Source: Mycobacterium sp. SMC-4 (lineage in GTDB: Bacteria > Actinomycetota > Actinomycetes > Mycobacteriales > Mycobacteriaceae). From it: a DNA stretch of 64,000 bases. How positions within the stretch are numbered: position 1 is the stretch's first letter; every line of letters starts with the position of its first letter. The stretch lies in the NCBI RefSeq assembly GCF_025263265.1, contig NZ_CP079869.1, forward strand, positions 4,092,001 through 4,156,000, read 5' to 3'. The notes beneath the pieces are model-generated. The model made no database searches, had not been told where the DNA came from, and was given only the letters and a program-made list of their open reading frames with translations. The position numbers and the translations under genes were made by a program. This document shows positions 61,485 through 64,000 of the stretch, in pieces.

Positions 61485-62681
61485 CTATGGGGTACGCAAC
61501 GACGAGGGGATCAGCGGCTCGTCGAGCAGCGTGGTGAAGCGCTCGCTGAGCGACACCCCGTCGGGACGGGCATCGAGCCAGCCGCGCAGCAGCCGATAGC
61601 CCTCGACGTAGGTGCTGGTGTACGCGCGCCACAGCGGCGACGACAAGAAGCGCAGCATCTGGCGGGCGCGTTCGTCGTTGACCAGCAGCCATCGTTTCAG
61701 GAACGCCACCACCTCGTCGACGTCGCGGCGCTCGTCATGCAGCATCAGCGCGGCATCCTGGCGCACATCGGCCAGCGCTGCCGTCGCATCGGAGACCGCG
61801 GCCGCCCGCTCACCGTCGAACCGCAGCCCCAGATCGGCGTAGACGTCGGCAGCCCAACCCCCCCAGCCCGGTCCGATCGCCACATAGAGTGCCAGGTCGG
61901 CCAACCCCTCGGCCATCAGGCACTGTGGGGTGTTGACCAGGAAGATGGTCTGCTCGGCCTGGCCCTTGCCCTCGACCAGCCCCGCCTCCTTGCGGCAGTG
62001 CTCGGTGTGGTGGCCTGGATACGACTCGTGAGCGACCAGCCGCGGCAGGTTCGACATCTGCTGCCTGAGGTCGGCGTTGACCGCGACGGTCGACCGGTAA
62101 TCGCCGAGGTAGTAGTTGAACCCCGACCACGGCTTGTCGGTCACCACCTCGTAGGTGATCGTCTCGCGTTCGGGCAGTGGGAAGGTCGCACGCACGCGGT
62201 CGCGCAACGCCGAGGAGAACGCGTGAATGGCTTCCTCGAGGCGATCGGGCGGGATCTCCTCGGCCGCACGGTAGGCCTGCACCCGCTCGGCGAGCGGGCC
62301 GGAGCCCCCCAACGCGTCGTCGAGCTGGGCGTGCGCCTCCCGGTACCGCTGCGGGTCGCCCTTGGTGATGCGGACGTCGAAGTAGGCCGCCACCTCGTCG
62401 ACGAAACCGACCTCCTGGCCCGCGAACTTCCGACCGGCACAGGCCAGTGCGCGCAGATGCGCGCCGACGAACGCAGCGCGGTCGGCATCGAGGCCGGCGG
62501 GCAGTTCGGTCTGCAGCTGTTCGGCCCGACGGGCCAGCGCCGCGGGGTCGGGCAATGGTTCGTTGTCGACCTGGCGGCGCAGTGCGGGGTCCCCGGTGAA
62601 CGAGTCGACGTAACCTTCCTCGATGCGGTCGAAGCGCAGTCCGAGCATCAGGTACTCGTTGATCAGGGTGCCGGGGTCCAT
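61485..62681 (-). CDS. DUF885 family putative metallopeptidase
   Basis: 398 residues from the ATG at 62681. The zinc-binding pattern of DUF885 proteins is present as [13 protein letters not shown], with His218, Glu219 and the His224-His225 pair, plus a downstream [12 protein letters not shown]lu. The family is related to gluzincin-type peptidases with HExxxGHH. No signal peptide, so cytoplasmic. Length is shorter than the 550-residue average of the family, but both ends look natural. Divergent from coaA by 30 bp. Confidence 0.88.
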   Translation of the reverse strand: MDPGTLINEYLMLGLRFDRIEEGYVDSFTGDPALRRQVDNEPLPDPAALARRAEQLQTELPAGLDADRAAFVGAHLRALACAGRKFAGQEVGFVDEVAAYFDVRITKGDPQRYREAHAQLDDALGGSGPLAERVQAYRAAEEIPPDRLEEAIHAFSSALRDRVRATFPLPERETITYEVVTDKPWSGFNYYLGDYRSTVAVNADLRQQMSNLPRLVAHESYPGHHTEHCRKEAGLVEGKGQAEQTIFLVNTPQCLMAEGLADLALYVAIGPGWGGWAADVYADLGLRFDGERAAAVSDATAALADVRQDAALMLHDERRDVDEVVAFLKRWLLVNDERARQMLRFLSSPLWRAYTSTYVEGYRLLRGWLDARPDGVSLSERFTTLLDEPLIPSSLRTP

Positions 62682-62688
62682 GGCAACC

Positions 62689-62694
62689 ACGCTA
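62689..62694 (-). promoter_or_regulatory. Predicted -10 box (leaderless) of the DUF885 gene
   Basis: TAGCGT on the minus strand ends 7 nt before the ATG at 62681. It lies inside the 30-bp gap shared with coaA. Confidence 0.5.
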
Positions 62695-62711
62695 ACTGCA
62701 AGACTGGGCGC

Positions 62712-63662
62712 ATGGCTCGGCTGAGCGAACCCAGCCCCTATGTGGAGTTCGATCGAAGTCAGTGGCGGGGGCTCCGGTCCTCGACACCGCTGAAGTTGAC
62801 CGAAGACGAACTGGTCAAGCTGCGTGGGCTCGGCGAGAAGATCGACCTGCTGGAAGTCGAAGAGGTCTACCTGCCCCTGGCCCGGCTGATCCATCTGCAG
62901 GTCGCCGCGCGTCAGGCCCTGTTCGCCACCACCGCAGAGTTCCTCGATGACCCCGAAGGCGAGCCGCACCAGAATCCGAACCGGCCGGTGCCGTTCATCA
63001 TCGGCGTCGCGGGCAGCGTGGCGGTCGGCAAATCCACCACGGCCCGTGTGCTGCAGGCGCTGCTCGCCCGCTGGGAGCACCACCCGCGGGTCGATCTGGT
63101 GACCACCGACGGTTTCCTCTATCCGAACAAGGAGCTCGCGCGCCGGAACCTGATGCACCGCAAGGGCTTCCCGGAAAGCTATGACCGTCGTGGGTTGATG
63201 CGCTTTGTCACCGCGGTGAAATCAGGTTCCGATGCGGCGTGTGCACCGGTCTACTCTCACTTGCTCTACGACATCGTGCCGGGTGACAAGCAGATCATCG
63301 AGCATCCCGACATCCTCATCCTGGAGGGGCTCAACGTCCTGCAGACCGGCCCGGCGCTGATGGTCTCCGACCTGTTCGACTTCTCGGTCTACGTCGACGC
63401 GCGCATCGAGGACATCGAGAACTGGTACATCTCACGGTTTCTGTCGATGCGCGCCGGCGCATTCGCCAACCCGGCATCGCATTTCCACCACTACTCGACG
63501 CTGACCGATGAGCAGGCCGTGTTCGCCGCCCGCGACATCTGGCACTCCATCAACCGGCCCAATCTGATCGAGAACATCCTGCCGACCCGGCCGCGCGCGA
63601 CGCTGGTGCTGCGCAAGGATTCCGACCATTCGATCAACCGGCTGCGGCTGCGCAAGTTGTAG
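62712..63662 (+). CDS. coaA: Type I pantothenate kinase
   Basis: 316 residues from the ATG at 62712; the frame is open for more than 3 kb upstream but only antisense to other genes. P-loop [17 protein letters not shown] at about residues 98-114, [18 protein letters not shown], and the CoA/pantothenate-binding IFEGLNVLQ-like [11 protein letters not shown] and [13 protein letters not shown]. Catalyses the first, feedback-inhibited step of CoA synthesis. Orthologue of Rv1092c. AAGACT lies 6 nt before the ATG, a possible weak leaderless -10. Confidence 0.98.
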   Translation: MARLSEPSPYVEFDRSQWRGLRSSTPLKLTEDELVKLRGLGEKIDLLEVEEVYLPLARLIHLQVAARQALFATTAEFLDDPEGEPHQNPNRPVPFIIGVAGSVAVGKSTTARVLQALLARWEHHPRVDLVTTDGFLYPNKELARRNLMHRKGFPESYDRRGLMRFVTAVKSGSDAACAPVYSHLLYDIVPGDKQIIEHPDILILEGLNVLQTGPALMVSDLFDFSVYVDARIEDIENWYISRFLSMRAGAFANPASHFHHYSTLTDEQAVFAARDIWHSINRPNLIENILPTRPRATLVLRKDSDHSINRLRLRKL

Positions 63663-63671
63663 CGCAGCCGC
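63644..63671. terminator. Hairpin spanning the coaA stop codon
   Basis: GCGGCTGCGC (63644-63653) and GCGCAGCCGC (63662-63671) form a perfect 10-bp stem with an 8-nt loop that contains most of the stop codon. It lies 10 nt before the end of the convergent membrane-protein gene and may terminate both. Confidence 0.55.
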
Positions 63672-63681
63672 TGTAGTCGGA

Positions 63682-64000
63682 TCAGGCTCTGCCGATGCGG
63701 CGCACACCCTGGTACTGCAGTTCGGCCATCACCAGCGTGTAGACCCCGGTGCCCAGCACCAGCACCACGCCCATCGTGGTCAGCGGCCAGACTCCGGCGA
63801 CGACGACCACCACGGTGGCGACACTGAACAGCAGGTTGCCCACCGCCAGCACCACACCCGAGGTGCGGATGGCCGGGCGGGCAGCCAGCGCCAGCACGGC
63901 GGCCGCGAAGACGACGAAGAACGCGCCGGTCGCGTACTCGACAGCAGGCGTGGTGCCCGACAGCTCGGCCACCCTGGGCGCCAATGCCAGCAGCACGATG
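63682..64000 (-). CDS. Small multi-pass membrane protein, 5' end beyond the window
   Basis: At least 106 residues, open through the window edge, so a start outside is likely even though a GTG at 63996 is available. Four hydrophobic helices are visible (FFVVFAAAVLALAARPAI, GVVLAVGNLLFSVATVVVVVAGVWPL, TMGVVLVLGTGVYTLVMAELQYQGVRR). Four-helix hydrophobic proteins of this size are common in mycobacteria without known function. Confidence 0.6.
   Translation of the reverse strand, partial: IVLLALAPRVAELSGTTPAVEYATGAFFVVFAAAVLALAARPAIRTSGVVLAVGNLLFSVATVVVVVAGVWPLTTMGVVLVLGTGVYTLVMAELQYQGVRRIGRA

Noticed and set aside
59301..62711. An open frame of more than 1400 codons on the plus strand that runs into coaA
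   Set aside because: It lies antisense through desA2, glyA and the DUF885 gene, all with clear domains; only the part from the ATG at 62712 (coaA) is real. Long antisense frames are common in GC-rich DNA.
1..64000. tRNA, rRNA, CRISPR arrays, insertion sequences, phage genes or riboswitches
   Set aside because: Looked for cloverleaf-like blocks, regularly spaced repeats, transposase or integrase motifs and known leader structures (for example before glyA). None was seen, although a dedicated search could still find short elements.

Overview
The window is a mycobacterial chromosome segment, most likely from a Mycolicibacterium or another non-tuberculous Mycobacterium. The evidence is uniformly GC-rich coding sequence, a complete mce operon, DesA2, PhoH2, F420-type and WS/DGAT families, and a gene order from about 37 to 64 kb that mirrors M. 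tuberculosis Rv1092c-Rv1114 (coaA, glyA, desA2, phoH2, fum, glpX, DUF4245, AI-2E transporter, 3-beta-HSD, xseB, xseA, lipid-droplet protein, ispH, DUF6542, ychF, vapBC). No rRNA, tRNA, CRISPR array, prophage or insertion sequence was seen. Orthologue names come from recognising protein sequences by eye, not from a search.

Layout. 0-5 kb: a truncated crotonase, a CPBP protease, two SDR-type enzymes, a gamma-carbonic anhydrase and a secreted fasciclin protein. 5-9 kb: a beta-oxidation cassette (acyl-CoA dehydrogenase, enoyl-CoA hydratase, thiolase) read divergently from a FadR/GntR regulator, with an 18-bp palindrome between them. 9-16 kb: a DUF3556 membrane protein behind a KstR-type box, DoxX, a carotenoid oxygenase divergent from a TetR regulator across a double palindrome, and a WS/DGAT-like acyltransferase divergent from an SDR. 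16-27 kb: a minus-strand lipid-import operon, yrbEA-yrbEB-mceA-B-C-D-E-F plus two Mce-associated membrane proteins, without its ATPase. 27-38 kb: accessory region with a VOC protein, a TetR/hydrolase pair, a 967-residue kinase/beta-barrel/class III aminotransferase fusion, a CrtC/AttH-like protein, an adenylate cyclase, a YiiX-type cysteine hydrolase, several small proteins, an apparently gene-free lower-GC stretch and vapBC. 38-64 kb: the conserved core block, with a penicillin-binding lipoprotein, a GGDEF-EAL protein and a KstR-boxed SDR pair among the housekeeping genes.

How the parts fit. The dominant theme is lipid and steroid handling: beta-oxidation genes, an Mce importer, 3-beta-HSD, acyltransferase, desaturase and a lipid-droplet protein. 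Three exact matches to the KstR operator consensus TNNAACNNGTTNNA lie just upstream of DUF3556, 3-beta-HSD and an SDR pair. KstR itself is not in the window.

Expression signals. At least fourteen genes have a TANNNT -10 box ending 6 or 7 nt before the start codon, which predicts leaderless mRNAs and was used to fix several start codons. Many gene pairs overlap by 4 nt (ATGA or GTGA), and four convergent pairs have interlocked stop codons.
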